DNA of 64,000 nt from Phycisphaeraceae bacterium (lineage in GTDB: Bacteria > Planctomycetota > Phycisphaerae > Phycisphaerales > SM1A02): contig SHAP01000001.1 of NCBI GenBank assembly GCA_004213555.1, positions 186,001-250,000 on the forward strand, in the 5' to 3' direction. The notes beneath the pieces are model-generated. The model made no database searches and was not told the origin of the DNA. It saw only the letters and a list, made by a program, of their open reading frames with translations. A program made the translations under genes and the position numbers. Shown one piece after another: positions 1 through 8,867 of this stretch; position 1 is the first letter of the stretch; each line of letters begins with the position of its first letter.

Positions 1-2
1 TG

Positions 3-1247
3 AAAGACACCGAGCGGGATATTGAGTCTCGCATGCCAGTCAAACTGACCCGTCACTACTACGAGTTGGCGAAACGGAGCAAGCCCATTCAGCGGATTGT
101 GAAAGCCGACCCGGACGAAACCAACGACATGACCGGTTCAGAAGATCCCGGCAACCAAATGGACTACAGCCCCGTCGAAGGACTGCTGCACAAGTACGAG
201 ATGGGCCTCATGTACGTCGTATCAACCTGCTCGGCCCACTGCCGATTCTGTTACCGAGAAGAATTGATCGCCCGCAAAGAAATCGAGCGTCAAGACGGCA
301 CCAAAGCGAAGAAGGGTCTGGCCAAGATTCCTGCTGTGGTGGCATACATCAGGGAGTTCAACGAAAAAGTAGAAGCCAATGGCGGGCGGCATCCAGATTG
401 CGGACGCGAGAAGCTTCGAGAAATTCTGCTCTCTGGCGGCGACCCCATGGTGCTGAACAATGCCAAATTGGCCGCCTGGTTCGGTGCATTGGCCGAAGCG
501 GGAATCGAATCTATTCGTGTGGGCACCAAAGAAATGGCTTTCTATCCCCAGCGATTTGATGACACCTTCTTGGCCATGCTCGATCGGTTCCACGAGACCT
601 ATCCTGAAGTGGGTATGCACTTCATGCTGCACTTCGAACACCCCGATGAAATCTTGGCCAAAGACGACAACGGAAACTACATCAAAGACAACAACGGCTT
701 CTTCCAGTGGGTTCCTGAAACCGGGAAAGCCATGCGAGGTCTGACGTCCCGTGGCTGGCTTAGTGTGGAAAACCAAGCCCCAATCATCAAGGGCATCAAC
801 GATGACCCCGAGGCCATCCGCACCCTGCAACGAGAGTTCAAGCGTGCCGGCGGAGAAAACCACTACTTCTTCTGCGGCCGTGACATCGTGGCATACAAGT
901 CATTCAACGTGCCGATCGAGTCGGCATGGAACATCTTGAACGAGTCCCAAAAGGGTCTTTCGGGCGTCGAATGCCACGCCCGAATGTCCATCACGCACTA
1001 CAAGGGCAAGACCGAAGTCTCCGCCGTCACCAACGAACCTATCCCGGGATTACCAGGTAGCGAGAATGGTGTGGTCATCATGAAACTGCTGCGAAACTCC
1101 CACAGTGCGCCGGACCGTGGAAAAGTCTGCATCGTGGGACGCAATCCCGATGCCATGTGGTTCGACGACTACGAAGATCGCGTCTTGTACGACGAAGCCG
1201 GACTGTTTGAGTACACCCGTGTTAAGAAAGACGCTCCAAAGGGATGA
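3..1247 (+). CDS. Radical SAM aminomutase of the KamA (lysine 2,3-aminomutase) family, 5' end cut by window edge
   Basis: Probable [4Fe-4S]/SAM/PLP enzyme that moves an amino group between neighbouring carbons of an amino acid. Counting from the first ATG (33), the cluster motif CX3CX2C reads CSAHCRFC (residues 66-73), and a KGK segment near residue 325 fits the PLP-lysine region of the family. The frame is open to the left edge with no start. In clostridial KamA the cluster lies near residue 125, so about 60 N-terminal residues are probably off the window. The stretch after the cluster (CRFCYREEL) and the regions expected to carry the two lysine-binding aspartates differ from clostridial KamA as I remember it, so the substrate may not be lysine; glutamate 2,3-aminomutase and EpmB are relatives. 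The stop overlaps the next start (ATGA), so it is coupled to the CoA-transferase genes. Confidence 0.85.
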   Translation, partial: KDTERDIESRMPVKLTRHYYELAKRSKPIQRIVKADPDETNDMTGSEDPGNQMDYSPVEGLLHKYEMGLMYVVSTCSAHCRFCYREELIARKEIERQDGTKAKKGLAKIPAVVAYIREFNEKVEANGGRHPDCGREKLREILLSGGDPMVLNNAKLAAWFGALAEAGIESIRVGTKEMAFYPQRFDDTFLAMLDRFHETYPEVGMHFMLHFEHPDEILAKDDNGNYIKDNNGFFQWVPETGKAMRGLTSRGWLSVENQAPIIKGINDDPEAIRTLQREFKRAGGENHYFFCGRDIVAYKSFNVPIESAWNILNESQKGLSGVECHARMSITHYKGKTEVSAVTNEPIPGLPGSENGVVIMKLLRNSHSAPDRGKVCIVGRNPDAMWFDDYEDRVLYDEAGLFEYTRVKKDAPKG

Positions 1248-1954
1248 TCAACAAGCGGATGCCGAACGCGGCCGAGGCCGTCGCGGACATCCCCGACGGA
1301 GCAAGCATCATGGTGGGGGGATTCGGCGAAGCCGGAAGCCCCATTGAATTGCTTCATGCGCTTATCGATCAAGGCGCTGAAGATCTCACGATCATCAGCA
1401 ACAACTGTGGCAGCGGCGAAGTGGGCTTGGCGGCCCTGTTGAAAGCCCGCCGAGTGACCAAAGTGATTTGCTCATTCCCCAAGACCGCCAACTCGACCGT
1501 CTTTCCTGAGTTGTACCGAGAAGGCTTCACTCAACTTGAACTGGTGCCCCAAGGCACTTTGGCCGAACGAATTCGAGCGGGAGGAGCAGGAGTCAAAGCG
1601 TTTTACACCCCAACCGCAGTGGGAACCCCTTTGGCCGAGGATAAGGAATCCCGCGATTTCGACGGCCGGACTTACCTTCTCGAACACGGGCTTACCGCCG
1701 ACTTCGCTTTGATCAAAGGTCTCCATGCCGATGAACATGGCAACGTGATTTACAACAAGACCGCCCGAAATTTTGCCCCCGTTATGGCGATGGCCGCCCA
1801 CACGAGCATTGTGCAAACTGCGAAGGTCTCTGCTCCGGGTGAACTGGATCCCGAGGTAGTGGTGACACCTGGCATCTTTATTGACCGGGTGGTGGAAGTA
1901 CCACACCCCGCCCACGAATCAGAATTGATTGCTGCCGGAGTCAGCTACCCATGA
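1244..1954 (+). CDS. 3-oxoacid CoA-transferase, subunit A (AtoD/ScoA-like)
   Basis: Class I CoA-transferase alpha subunit, 236 aa, normal length for AtoD/ScoA. The N-terminal signature VGGFGEAGSP (about residues 23-32) and the segment LTADFALIKG with DEHGNVIYNKTARNF are typical of the family. Together with the next gene it would exchange CoA between acyl-CoA and a 3-oxoacid such as acetoacetate in the cytoplasm. It overlaps the aminomutase by ATGA and the beta subunit by four bases, so all three are translationally coupled. In lysine fermentation an acetoacetate CoA-transferase follows KamA chemistry, which fits this order, but the acyl substrate cannot be read from sequence. Confidence 0.9.
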   Translation: MINKRMPNAAEAVADIPDGASIMVGGFGEAGSPIELLHALIDQGAEDLTIISNNCGSGEVGLAALLKARRVTKVICSFPKTANSTVFPELYREGFTQLELVPQGTLAERIRAGGAGVKAFYTPTAVGTPLAEDKESRDFDGRTYLLEHGLTADFALIKGLHADEHGNVIYNKTARNFAPVMAMAAHTSIVQTAKVSAPGELDPEVVVTPGIFIDRVVEVPHPAHESELIAAGVSYP

Positions 1955-2625
1955 GCACCTCTGTTCCAGTTCAAGGGTGGGGTCGAGAAGCCATGGCACG
2001 CCGCTTGGCCCAAGACATTCCAGATGGCTCGTACATCAACCTGGGTATTGGTATCCCAGAACTTGTCGCGAGATTTGTTCCTGACGGACGAACCTTCATT
2101 TATCACACCGAGAATGGACTCTTGGGCATGGGGCCATCCCCGGCAGAAGGTCAAGAGGATCCCGAGTTGATCAATGCCGGCAAACGGCATGTCACCGCAA
2201 ACCCGGGCGCGGCTTACTTCCACCACGCCGACAGCTTTGCCATGATCCGCGGTGGACATCTGGACTTAAGCATCCTCGGAGCCATGCAGATCTCTCAATC
2301 TGGAGATTTGGCCAATTGGTCCACTGGTCAACCTGGCGCAATTCCCGCCGTGGGTGGGGCGATGGATTTGGTGGCCGGGGTCAAAAAGGTATTTGTACTC
2401 ACGCAGCACACCACCAAAACGGGAGAGCCCAAACTCGTGGAGTCGTGCACCTACCCGCTGACCGGCCAAGGAGTGGTGGACCGAATCTACACCGATCTCG
2501 CCGTGATTGACATCACCCCGGCAGGCTTCCAAGCCATCGAAATCGCCCCAGATGTTCCTTTTGAACATGTCCAAGCCATGACTAACGCCAAGTTGACACC
2601 ACCTTCCGCATCCCTCTCAGAATGA
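1951..2625 (+). CDS. 3-oxoacid CoA-transferase, subunit B (AtoA/ScoB-like)
   Basis: Beta subunit of the same CoA-transferase, 224 aa. The catalytic glutamate lies in HTENGLLGMG (about residues 51-60), matching the ENGxxGxG active-site signature whose Glu forms the CoA thioester. The later stretch GAMQISQSGDLANW and the segment VKKVFVLTQHTTKTGEPKLV are hallmarks of SCOT/AtoA beta chains. Its ATG overlaps the TGA of subunit A. Only 7 bases separate its stop from the aminotransferase start. Acetoacetate or succinate are the likely acids, by family knowledge. Confidence 0.9.
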   Translation: MSTSVPVQGWGREAMARRLAQDIPDGSYINLGIGIPELVARFVPDGRTFIYHTENGLLGMGPSPAEGQEDPELINAGKRHVTANPGAAYFHHADSFAMIRGGHLDLSILGAMQISQSGDLANWSTGQPGAIPAVGGAMDLVAGVKKVFVLTQHTTKTGEPKLVESCTYPLTGQGVVDRIYTDLAVIDITPAGFQAIEIAPDVPFEHVQAMTNAKLTPPSASLSE

Positions 2626-2632
2626 TCCCCAC

Positions 2633-3958
2633 ATGAGCACCCATTCCTCTGACACTTCTCGCAGCGCGGATCTCTTTGCGCGTGCCCAACATGTCCTTCC
2701 AGGTGGGGTGAGTCGAAACACCGTGCTTCGCGAGCCCCATCCTGCCTATGCCGAGTCTGGCGCTGGGTGCAGGGTCACCGACCTCGATGGCATCACCCGA
2801 ATTGATTTCTCCAACAACATGGCGTCTTTGATCCACGGGCATGCTTACCCCCCCATCGTTGAGGCGGTGACCGAACAGTTGCGGCGAGGTTCTGGCTTTA
2901 TGCTGGCCACCGAGTGTGAAGTGGCGTATGCGGAGCATCTGTGTTCCCGCAGCCCGAGCTTCGAAAAAGTTCGGTTCATGAATTCAGGCACCGAAGCGGT
3001 GATGGTGACCATCAAAGCCTCCAGAGCGTTCACGGGACGTCCCAAGATTGCCAAAGTCGAAGGGGCGTACCACGGCGCCTACGACTACGCCGAAGTCAGC
3101 CAAATCACCAACCCCACAGTCTGGGGTGATGCGGATCGACCCAATGGGGTCCCCGTGGCCCACGGCACCCCCGCCGCCGCGCTCAACGACGTCATCATTC
3201 TCCCGTTCAACAACACGCAACGCACCCTCGAGCTTCTTGAAGAGCATGCCGATGCATTGGCTTGTGTTCTGCTGGACCCCATGCCTCATCGGGTGGGCAT
3301 GAATCCGATTGAACCAGAATACCTGTCCGCAATTCGGAAGTGGACCAAGACCAACGGTTCACTCTTGGTTTTTGATGAAGTGATCACCTATCGAAGCGAC
3401 TACGGCGGACTGCAAATGGCCTTGGAGGTCGAGCCAGATCTGACCGCAATGGGCAAAATGATTGGTGGCGGATTCCCGGTAGGAGGCGTGGCAGGTCGGG
3501 CCGACGTGATGGACCTCATGAACCCGAAGGGAGACAATTATGTCTTCCCATACTCAGGGACATTCTCTGCCAACCCCATCAGCATGACCGCCGGTCATAT
3601 CGCCATGCGTGATTTTGATCCAGAAGCCGTAGACCGTCTGAACAAGCTCGGGGATCGCGCCCGCAAAGGTATCGCGGAGGCCGCGGAAACGAGCGGCGCT
3701 CGAGCATGTGTCACCGGGACCGGATCGATTCTTCGGGTGCACATGAAGCAATCAGCTCCACGAAATTTCCGAGAGGCCTACACCTCTCCCGAAGAAACCG
3801 CACGGCTGAAAGCCATGCTCGATCACCTGTTCTCCGCGGGAATGATCATGATCAACACGTGCACGGCGATGCTCTCGACCCCAATGAGCGAAGTTGAAAT
3901 AGACGAGCTGGTGGCGGCCGTGGGTGACGGTTTTGACAAGATTGCCAAAATGCCCTGA
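2633..3958 (+). CDS. Class III PLP aminotransferase, glutamate-1-semialdehyde aminomutase/beta-transaminase type
   Basis: PLP fold-type I enzyme of 441 aa related to HemL. The PLP lysine is in MGKMIGGGFPVG (about residue 275), preceded by the PLP-aspartate segment LLVFDEVITYR. The N-terminal SADLFARAQHVLPGGVSRN resembles HemL and also the beta-phenylalanine transaminases, which belong to this subfamily. Placement directly after a KamA-family enzyme and CoA-transferase genes argues for a catabolic beta-amino acid transaminase rather than haem synthesis. That is inference; true HemL remains possible. It ends 17 bases before the convergent thiolase. Confidence 0.75.
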   Translation: MSTHSSDTSRSADLFARAQHVLPGGVSRNTVLREPHPAYAESGAGCRVTDLDGITRIDFSNNMASLIHGHAYPPIVEAVTEQLRRGSGFMLATECEVAYAEHLCSRSPSFEKVRFMNSGTEAVMVTIKASRAFTGRPKIAKVEGAYHGAYDYAEVSQITNPTVWGDADRPNGVPVAHGTPAAALNDVIILPFNNTQRTLELLEEHADALACVLLDPMPHRVGMNPIEPEYLSAIRKWTKTNGSLLVFDEVITYRSDYGGLQMALEVEPDLTAMGKMIGGGFPVGGVAGRADVMDLMNPKGDNYVFPYSGTFSANPISMTAGHIAMRDFDPEAVDRLNKLGDRARKGIAEAAETSGARACVTGTGSILRVHMKQSAPRNFREAYTSPEETARLKAMLDHLFSAGMIMINTCTAMLSTPMSEVEIDELVAAVGDGFDKIAKMP

Positions 3959-3975
3959 AGGAATTAGGGGCGGGT

Positions 3976-5178
3976 TCAGTCTCGTTCGAAGAGTGTGGCC
4001 AAACCCTGTCCTACGCCAACACACAGTGAAGCAAGACCATGCTTGGCGTCCCGGCGGCGCATTTCGTGAACCAGAGTGGTCACCATCCTTGCTCCTGTAC
4101 ACCCCAAAGGATGTCCCATGGCGATGGCCCCACCGTTGACGTTCACTTTGGACTGATCCAAACCCAACGCCTCACAACATGCAACCGCTTGAGCCGCGAA
4201 GGCCTCATTGAGTTCCACAAGATCGATGGCTTCAAGGGGGAGGTTCGCCCGCTGCATGACCTTTTGGATGGCAGGGACCGGACCGATGCCCATTTCCGCG
4301 GGAGCAACGCCGGCAGCGGCACTGGAACCGACGAAAGCAAGCACTTCAATACCCAAGGATTTCGCTTGATCAGCATTCATCAAGACCAAAGCCGCAGCAC
4401 CATCGTTGACACCCGAAGCATTGCCGGCGGTCACCGAGCCCGAGGGGTCTTTGGTGAAGGCCGGGCGCAGCTTGGCCAGATCCTCCACGGTGGTCGATGG
4501 ACGCGGGTGTTCATCGATGTCCACCAGGAGCGGGTCCCCTTTGCGCTGCAGTACCGAAACCGGGACCAACTCGTCTGCAAACAAACCACGATCCTGGGCC
4601 GAGGCCCATCGTTGTTGGCTTTGCAGCGCAAACCGGTCTTGGGCCTCTCGACCGATGCCGTACTTCTGGGCCACCGTTTCCGCCGTGATGCCCAAAGGAT
4701 CGGTGTGCCTCATCTCTTCCATCTTGGGGTGCACAAACCGCCAGCCAATCGAGGTGTCGTACATCTCTTGTGACCGACCAAAGGCAACGTTCGACTTCGA
4801 GACCACATACGGGGCCCGGCTCATCGATTCCACCCCACCGGCGAGATAGATCTCTCCTTGACCGGATTCAATCATGCGGGCGGCAATATTGATCGCTTCC
4901 AGCCCCGACGCGCACAAGCGATTCACCGTCACTCCTGGGACGGATTCTGGCAAGCCGGCCAACAAAGACGCCATACGGGCCACGTTGCGATTGTCCTCGC
5001 CAGACTGGTTGGCCGCACCGAAGTACACGTCGTCAATGGAAGTGGGATCAATCCCTGATTGATCAACCACGGCCCGAATCACGTGTGCAGCCAAATCATC
5101 GGGCCGCACGCTGGAAAGCGAGCCGCCGTAGCGACCAATCGGGGTTCGGACAGCAGCGATGATGGCGGCTCGTTTCAC
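3976..5178 (-). CDS. Acetyl-CoA acyltransferase (thiolase, PcaF/AtoB type)
   Basis: Thiolase of 400 aa that condenses or cleaves 3-oxoacyl-CoA with CoA. The nucleophilic Cys is in VNRLCASGLE (Cys89). The other active-site elements are LNEAFAAQ, GGAIAMGHPLGCTGAR and LCVGVGQG near the C-terminus. The segment FGAANQSGEDNRNVARMA strongly resembles 3-oxoadipyl-CoA thiolases (PcaF/PaaJ). In this setting it may split acetoacetyl-CoA made by the CoA-transferase into two acetyl-CoA. It is convergent with the aminotransferase and lies 45 bases downstream of the sulfatase on the same strand. Confidence 0.9.
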   Translation of the reverse strand: MKRAAIIAAVRTPIGRYGGSLSSVRPDDLAAHVIRAVVDQSGIDPTSIDDVYFGAANQSGEDNRNVARMASLLAGLPESVPGVTVNRLCASGLEAINIAARMIESGQGEIYLAGGVESMSRAPYVVSKSNVAFGRSQEMYDTSIGWRFVHPKMEEMRHTDPLGITAETVAQKYGIGREAQDRFALQSQQRWASAQDRGLFADELVPVSVLQRKGDPLLVDIDEHPRPSTTVEDLAKLRPAFTKDPSGSVTAGNASGVNDGAAALVLMNADQAKSLGIEVLAFVGSSAAAGVAPAEMGIGPVPAIQKVMQRANLPLEAIDLVELNEAFAAQAVACCEALGLDQSKVNVNGGAIAMGHPLGCTGARMVTTLVHEMRRRDAKHGLASLCVGVGQGLATLFERD

Positions 5179-5223
5179 GAGAGATAGATTACAAATATCT
5201 TGATCCAGATGAATGGGTCAGAT

Positions 5224-6807
5224 TCAACGCGCGCCATCATTCAGCGGCTCGTCGACGACAAAATCATCTGGAAAATCAGCGGCTCGATCGCCGTTTCGAA
5301 CCCGCAGCCGTTTGTTTTGGGAACCACGCGATGGCTGGTTGAGGGGGATCTCCATCCCACCAAGATCTGACATCATTTGGTACAAACGGTTCTCCATGAC
5401 TCGAATCCGAGATTGATGTTCGGGAGCACGAATCAAATTGTTTCGCTCCATGGGATCGGCCTGAAGATCAAAAAATTCATCGGTGTCCCAGAGCCCGTAA
5501 TAGGTTGTGTATTTGAATTGATTGCTTCGAAGAGAAAAGACGGTAGGAGAATGAGGAAAGTTCTTTTCCCAGTAATACACATAAAGAAAATAGTCTCGCC
5601 AAGTTGAAGCCTTCCCTTGAGCAAGGGTTAAAAAGCTCTGACCATCCATAGAGTCGGGTTTGGGGAGGCCCATGGCTTCAAGAATCACCGGGGCAATATC
5701 AATATTTGCAACCATGTCATCGACCACCGCGCCTGCTGGAAGCAGTTCGGGGCACTGCATCAACAGGGGAACTCGGATTGACGTTTCGTAAGCGACACGT
5801 TTGTCAATAAGTCCGTGTTCGCCAAACATAAATCCGTTGTCTCCCATGTAGATGACCAAGGTCTCGTCGTGAATTCCCATCTTTTTGAGTTGGTCAAGAA
5901 CTGCTCCAACGCTGTCATCTACGGAACAAAGGGCCTCGCAATACCGCTTGTAGTACTGCTCGATATCGAGTTGGCTGTGGTACGGGAAATCAACGCCATG
6001 CCAACTGTTTCTCTGATCCAACAGCCAGCGAGGAAGGTTTTGAGTGTTTCCTTGCACCAATTCCTCGCCCACTGGTCTTTGAAAAGGTTTGGATGAAAAT
6101 TTTTGGTCATATTTTGCTTCCGGCTGGAAGTTGGCATGAACGGCTTTGTGAGACAAATACAAAAAGAACGGCTGGTCACGGTCACGTTGCTCTTCCAAGA
6201 AGTCGATGGCGTAACGGGTCAAGAGCGTGGTGATGTAGCCGTCTTGGGGCACACGCTTGCCGTTGACATTCATTGTGTAGCCTGGATGAGGAGGGTAGTA
6301 GTGCCCCTGACCGCGGAAGCTCACCCAATAATCAAATCCGGGTCGAGGATTGTCATGGTGCCCACCCATGTGCCATTTCCCAACGAAACCCGTCGCATAA
6401 CCAGCATCTTGAAGATCCTGAGGGAAGAAGCGGGTGCCCTCAGGCACCAACCGATTGTTGTCGATGACACGATGACGGAAGGTGTATTGGCCAGTGAGAA
6501 TTGACGCACGACTGGGAGAACACAAAGATGTCGTAACAAAAGCATTTTTAAGATGGACCCCATTTTTGGCAATGGTGTCCAAGTGTGGGGTTTCCGCAAA
6601 CTGATGGCCCATAAAGCCGAGAGCATCGTGGCGGTGATCATCGGCGAGGATGAAGACCACATTTCTGGGGGAAGGCTTGATTGCTGGAGACTCAGAACCA
6701 ACTGGGACTGGGGTATCAGCCGAACACAAAATGGCAACTCCACATGCCGCTTCGGTCAAGAAGTGGGTGAAAAGAAGAACGCTGGTGGTGATGATAAAAT
6801 TGGTCAT
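5224..6807 (-). CDS. Secreted sulfatase (type I, formylglycine-dependent)
   Basis: Sulfate-ester hydrolase of 527 aa. A hydrophobic N-terminal stretch (about residues 4-28) looks like a signal peptide. Metal-binding aspartates are in FILADDHRHD (Asp56/57) and the formylglycine cysteine is in SLCSPSRASILTG (Cys96, the CxPxR signature). Later landmarks are KWHMGGH, YMGDNGF and MFGEHGLIDKR. The overall look is that of iduronate-2-sulfatase/choline-sulfatase-like polysaccharide sulfatases, which are abundant in marine planctomycetes. The substrate cannot be assigned. No maturase (FGE or anSME) gene is adjacent. Confidence 0.92.
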   Translation of the reverse strand: MTNFIITTSVLLFTHFLTEAACGVAILCSADTPVPVGSESPAIKPSPRNVVFILADDHRHDALGFMGHQFAETPHLDTIAKNGVHLKNAFVTTSLCSPSRASILTGQYTFRHRVIDNNRLVPEGTRFFPQDLQDAGYATGFVGKWHMGGHHDNPRPGFDYWVSFRGQGHYYPPHPGYTMNVNGKRVPQDGYITTLLTRYAIDFLEEQRDRDQPFFLYLSHKAVHANFQPEAKYDQKFSSKPFQRPVGEELVQGNTQNLPRWLLDQRNSWHGVDFPYHSQLDIEQYYKRYCEALCSVDDSVGAVLDQLKKMGIHDETLVIYMGDNGFMFGEHGLIDKRVAYETSIRVPLLMQCPELLPAGAVVDDMVANIDIAPVILEAMGLPKPDSMDGQSFLTLAQGKASTWRDYFLYVYYWEKNFPHSPTVFSLRSNQFKYTTYYGLWDTDEFFDLQADPMERNNLIRAPEHQSRIRVMENRLYQMMSDLGGMEIPLNQPSRGSQNKRLRVRNGDRAADFPDDFVVDEPLNDGAR

Positions 6808-6928
6808 ATTTCTGGGGCCCCTTCAACAGCCACGCCATTGGCCAGTCGGATGAGATTGATGCAGTGGGAGTGGCTTTGCTTACTTTTTGACGAAATGTAG
6901 ATTCCAAAAACACACCCAAAGAGCGGGG

Positions 6929-6973
6929 AATAAAAACGGTGGTGAGACCTGCGGAACAAGATACTCACCACCG
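6929..6973 (-). terminator. Rho-independent terminator of the SNF2 helicase gene
   Basis: Perfect 10-bp stem CGGTGGTGAG/CTCACCACCG (6937-6946 with 6964-6973) around a 17-base loop. On the minus strand it is followed by GTTTTTATT. It lies 33 bases after the helicase stop and upstream of the sulfatase start, so the two genes are probably separate units. Confidence 0.75.
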
Positions 6974-7005
6974 CCAAGCCTTTGTTTGGGCTGAGTGGCT
7001 CAAAA

Positions 7006-8850
7006 TTACTTCAAGGCAAGCTTCTTCTTGACTTCAATAACGTGTCGACATGTGCCCCGATACTGAAAACCCGGGCAAGTGCAATCGACGTCGCCACCGG
7101 AGACCGACACCACGTACTTTGTCGATGGGTCCCGTGAACTCGGAAATTCAAATTGTCTGACTTGGGGACCAGTGATCGCTTGAGCAAGTGAACGAAGCAT
7201 TTCTGGCGTCAAAGTCGGGTGCTCCCCCGCCGAATCTTTCGCGTCATCGTCCAGACTCGAGTCTCCGTTTTTTCCAAATTGACTTCGGAGATGATCTCCC
7301 GCGGCCTCAAGGACCCTCTTGGCCCAATCCTGATTTCGATTCTTGGAATCATCAGCTTCGATCAGGCTGGCATCGGCCAACCCAGGGGAAAGTTGCCGCA
7401 GCGCGGACTCCAAGTCCCGCAAAATATCCGTCTCCCCAAGATGACCGCTGTGGTCGCCGTCGACCACTGCTTCCACCAGCTTTGTTTTGACAGCCAATGC
7501 TTGTTGAACAAATGCGTCGACGGTATCGGTGGCGACCATGTACGTCACATTGACGGTTCTGGTTTGACCAATTCGGTACGCACGATCTTCCGCCTGCCAG
7601 TGGTGTGCCGGGACCCAGTCAAGATCGTTGAACACCACCTGAGTGGCCGCCGTCAGAGTAATCCCAGTTCCCCCTGCGACCAGATTGCTCACAAATACTT
7701 TCACATTGGGATCATTTTGAAAACGGTCGACCAACTCTTGTCGGCGGTCGGCGGGGGTAGAACCTGTCAGGAGAACCGCTTCGTCACCAAAAGCCTTTTG
7801 CAGTTCCTTCGCAGGGGCATCAAAACCCGTGAAAACAATTGCTTTCTCACCTTGTTCGATCGCACCTTGCACATATTCAGTGGTTGCTTTCACTTTGGCC
7901 ATCGCCACTTTCTGACGCACCTTGGTCAACAGCGCTAGCAAATGGATGCGGTCACGATTGGCACGGTCGTTGGTGCCGGCAGAGTGCTGCGCCGTGGCTT
8001 GATCAGCGACACCATTGATCAACATTTCAATGACATGCCGCATCTCATTGGCCGCTGTCCCCAGAGGAACGTCAATCTCAAGCCAGCGTCTGAGCTTCGG
8101 GGGAAGGTTCAAAACATCATCTTTCCTTCGGCGAAGCATGACACCATGCAGCTGGGTAGAAAGCTCATCCAAATTGCTTGCCCCGTCGGTCACCAGACCA
8201 AAGCGGTTGCTGTAGGCATCACAGTATTTTTTGGCAAACGCCATAAAGCTTCGGGCCATCGGATGCTTCACGATCTGCAGCAGTGGGAACAAGTCACGAG
8301 GACGATTGGTCATCGGCGTTCCCGTCAGACAATGAATGGCGGGTTCCCCGGTGGTGGCGTCCACCAAAGTTCTACAATTCTTGCTTCGTTGACTGGTGTG
8401 ATTTTTGAGATAGTGGGCTTCATCAAAAATCAAACCAGCCCATGGCAATTTCTTTAAGTCAGACAGGTGTTTGGTCAAAATGTTGTAATTGATGACCACC
8501 CACCCAACGTATGACTTCGTCGGCACCGACTCTGCACCAACCACGGTGACCGTTTGGGTGTCTCCAAGCGCCGTCTGAATCTCTCGCGACCAGTTCCGCT
8601 TGACTGAAGCCGGACAGACCACCAGCCAGGGGCCTTGGGGGGCTGCTTCCTGCATCGCCAAAATACTTTGACGGGTTTTTCCTAGCCCCATGTCGTCCGC
8701 CAGGATGGCACGACGCCGACCAAGCAAGAATGCAAGACCTTCCACTTGGTGGGGGTAGAGCCCCTCGGCAAGTTGGATGGCCCGCCGCATAGCCTCCGCC
8801 TCAACTTCATCGCTGGGCTGGAGAGGTGTGGGTGTGTTTGTACGTGTCAT
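7006..8850 (-). CDS. SNF2-family helicase-like ATPase with C-terminal SWIM zinc finger
   Basis: DNA-dependent ATPase of 614 aa. Walker A is ADDMGLGKTRQ (about residues 51-61), the DEAH box is LIFDEAHYLKN (about residues 140-150) and motif VI is WQAEDRAYRIGQTR, all typical of SMARCAL1/RapA-like SNF2 proteins. The C-terminus carries a SWIM signature CxC...CxH in DCTCPGFQYRGTCRHV (about residues 590-605). It would act on chromosomal DNA, probably in fork or repair remodelling; a defined role cannot be read. The start ATG and its GGAG ribosome site are embedded in a perfect inverted repeat (see 8846-8867). No methylase or nuclease neighbour suggests a phage-defence operon. Confidence 0.9.
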   Translation of the reverse strand: MTRTNTPTPLQPSDEVEAEAMRRAIQLAEGLYPHQVEGLAFLLGRRRAILADDMGLGKTRQSILAMQEAAPQGPWLVVCPASVKRNWSREIQTALGDTQTVTVVGAESVPTKSYVGWVVINYNILTKHLSDLKKLPWAGLIFDEAHYLKNHTSQRSKNCRTLVDATTGEPAIHCLTGTPMTNRPRDLFPLLQIVKHPMARSFMAFAKKYCDAYSNRFGLVTDGASNLDELSTQLHGVMLRRRKDDVLNLPPKLRRWLEIDVPLGTAANEMRHVIEMLINGVADQATAQHSAGTNDRANRDRIHLLALLTKVRQKVAMAKVKATTEYVQGAIEQGEKAIVFTGFDAPAKELQKAFGDEAVLLTGSTPADRRQELVDRFQNDPNVKVFVSNLVAGGTGITLTAATQVVFNDLDWVPAHHWQAEDRAYRIGQTRTVNVTYMVATDTVDAFVQQALAVKTKLVEAVVDGDHSGHLGETDILRDLESALRQLSPGLADASLIEADDSKNRNQDWAKRVLEAAGDHLRSQFGKNGDSSLDDDAKDSAGEHPTLTPEMLRSLAQAITGPQVRQFEFPSSRDPSTKYVVSVSGGDVDCTCPGFQYRGTCRHVIEVKKKLALK

Positions 8851-8867
8851 GGTGAAATCTCCATGAC
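8846..8867 (-). promoter_or_regulatory. Hairpin over the ribosome site and start codon of the SNF2 gene
   Basis: GTCATGG (8846-8852) and CCATGAC (8861-8867) form a perfect 7-bp stem with an 8-base loop. In the mRNA the right arm contains the AUG start, and the SD-like GGAG spans the end of the left arm and the loop, so folding would hide the start. This is read directly; the regulatory role is inferred. Confidence 0.4.

Noticed and set aside
7006-8850. Phage-defence system around the SNF2 helicase
   Set aside because: Neighbours are a sulfatase and an arsenite exporter in separate units; no nuclease, methylase or phospholipase partner is present.
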